From NCBI GenBank assembly GCA_045047085.1, contig JASFYT010000111.1, positions 1-6,327 on the forward strand: a stretch of DNA of 6,327 nt. The letters run 5' to 3'. The translations under genes and the position numbers were made by a program. The notes beneath the pieces were generated by a model. That model made no database searches, was not told where the DNA came from, and saw nothing but the letters and a program-made list of their open reading frames with translations. Below are positions 6,251 through 6,327 of the stretch, in pieces; the first letter of the stretch is position 1, and each line of letters starts with the position of its first letter. The stretch comes from GCA-2401155 sp045047085 (GTDB taxonomy: Bacteria > Pseudomonadota > Alphaproteobacteria > Rhizobiales > Rhizobiaceae).

Positions 6251-6327
<77 letters not shown>

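Overview
The window reads as a housekeeping locus from an alphaproteobacterium, most likely of the order Hyphomicrobiales (Rhizobiales). The evidence is the gene order fur – plsC-type acyltransferase – miaB – phoH – ybeY – corC – lnt, a Fur protein without the CxxC structural-zinc pair (the Mur-like alphaproteobacterial form), and the sequence style of Lnt and CorC. Base composition looks moderate (about half GC by eye), lower than in many rhizobia. I cannot name the genus.

Layout, right to left, because all seven protein genes are on the minus strand. tRNA-Arg(CCG) occupies the right edge (6251-6327) on the plus strand, diverging from fur. A 240-base gap follows, holding a short unexplained open frame and a small dyad just before fur. 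Then come fur (5594-6010), a PlsC-family acyltransferase only 15 bases downstream (4754-5578), miaB after 72 bases (3308-4681), phoH after 65 bases (2226-3242), ybeY overlapping phoH by 8 bases (1751-2233), and corC (690-1724). A 210-base spacer with a GC-rich structured stretch follows, then the N-terminal 159 codons of lnt, which runs off the left edge (1-479).

The miaB-phoH-ybeY-corC-lnt core matches the E. coli miaB-ybeZ-ybeY-ybeX-lnt order and combines tRNA modification, rRNA maturation and ribosome quality control, an RNA-linked ATPase, an Mg/Co-related CBS protein and lipoprotein acylation. The fur-acyltransferase head is the rhizobial/Brucella-type extension; there the acyltransferase position is the one occupied by olsA (ornithine-lipid synthesis) in Sinorhizobium meliloti. 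The sequence suggests possible separate transcription starts before phoH (a good extended -10 candidate) and before lnt (weaker).

I do not see a new biological system here. The genes are ordinary and intact. The points worth a second look are in the spacers: the GC-rich element between corC and lnt, the 38-codon open frame upstream of fur, the dyad at the fur start, and the start-site architecture of phoH and miaB.
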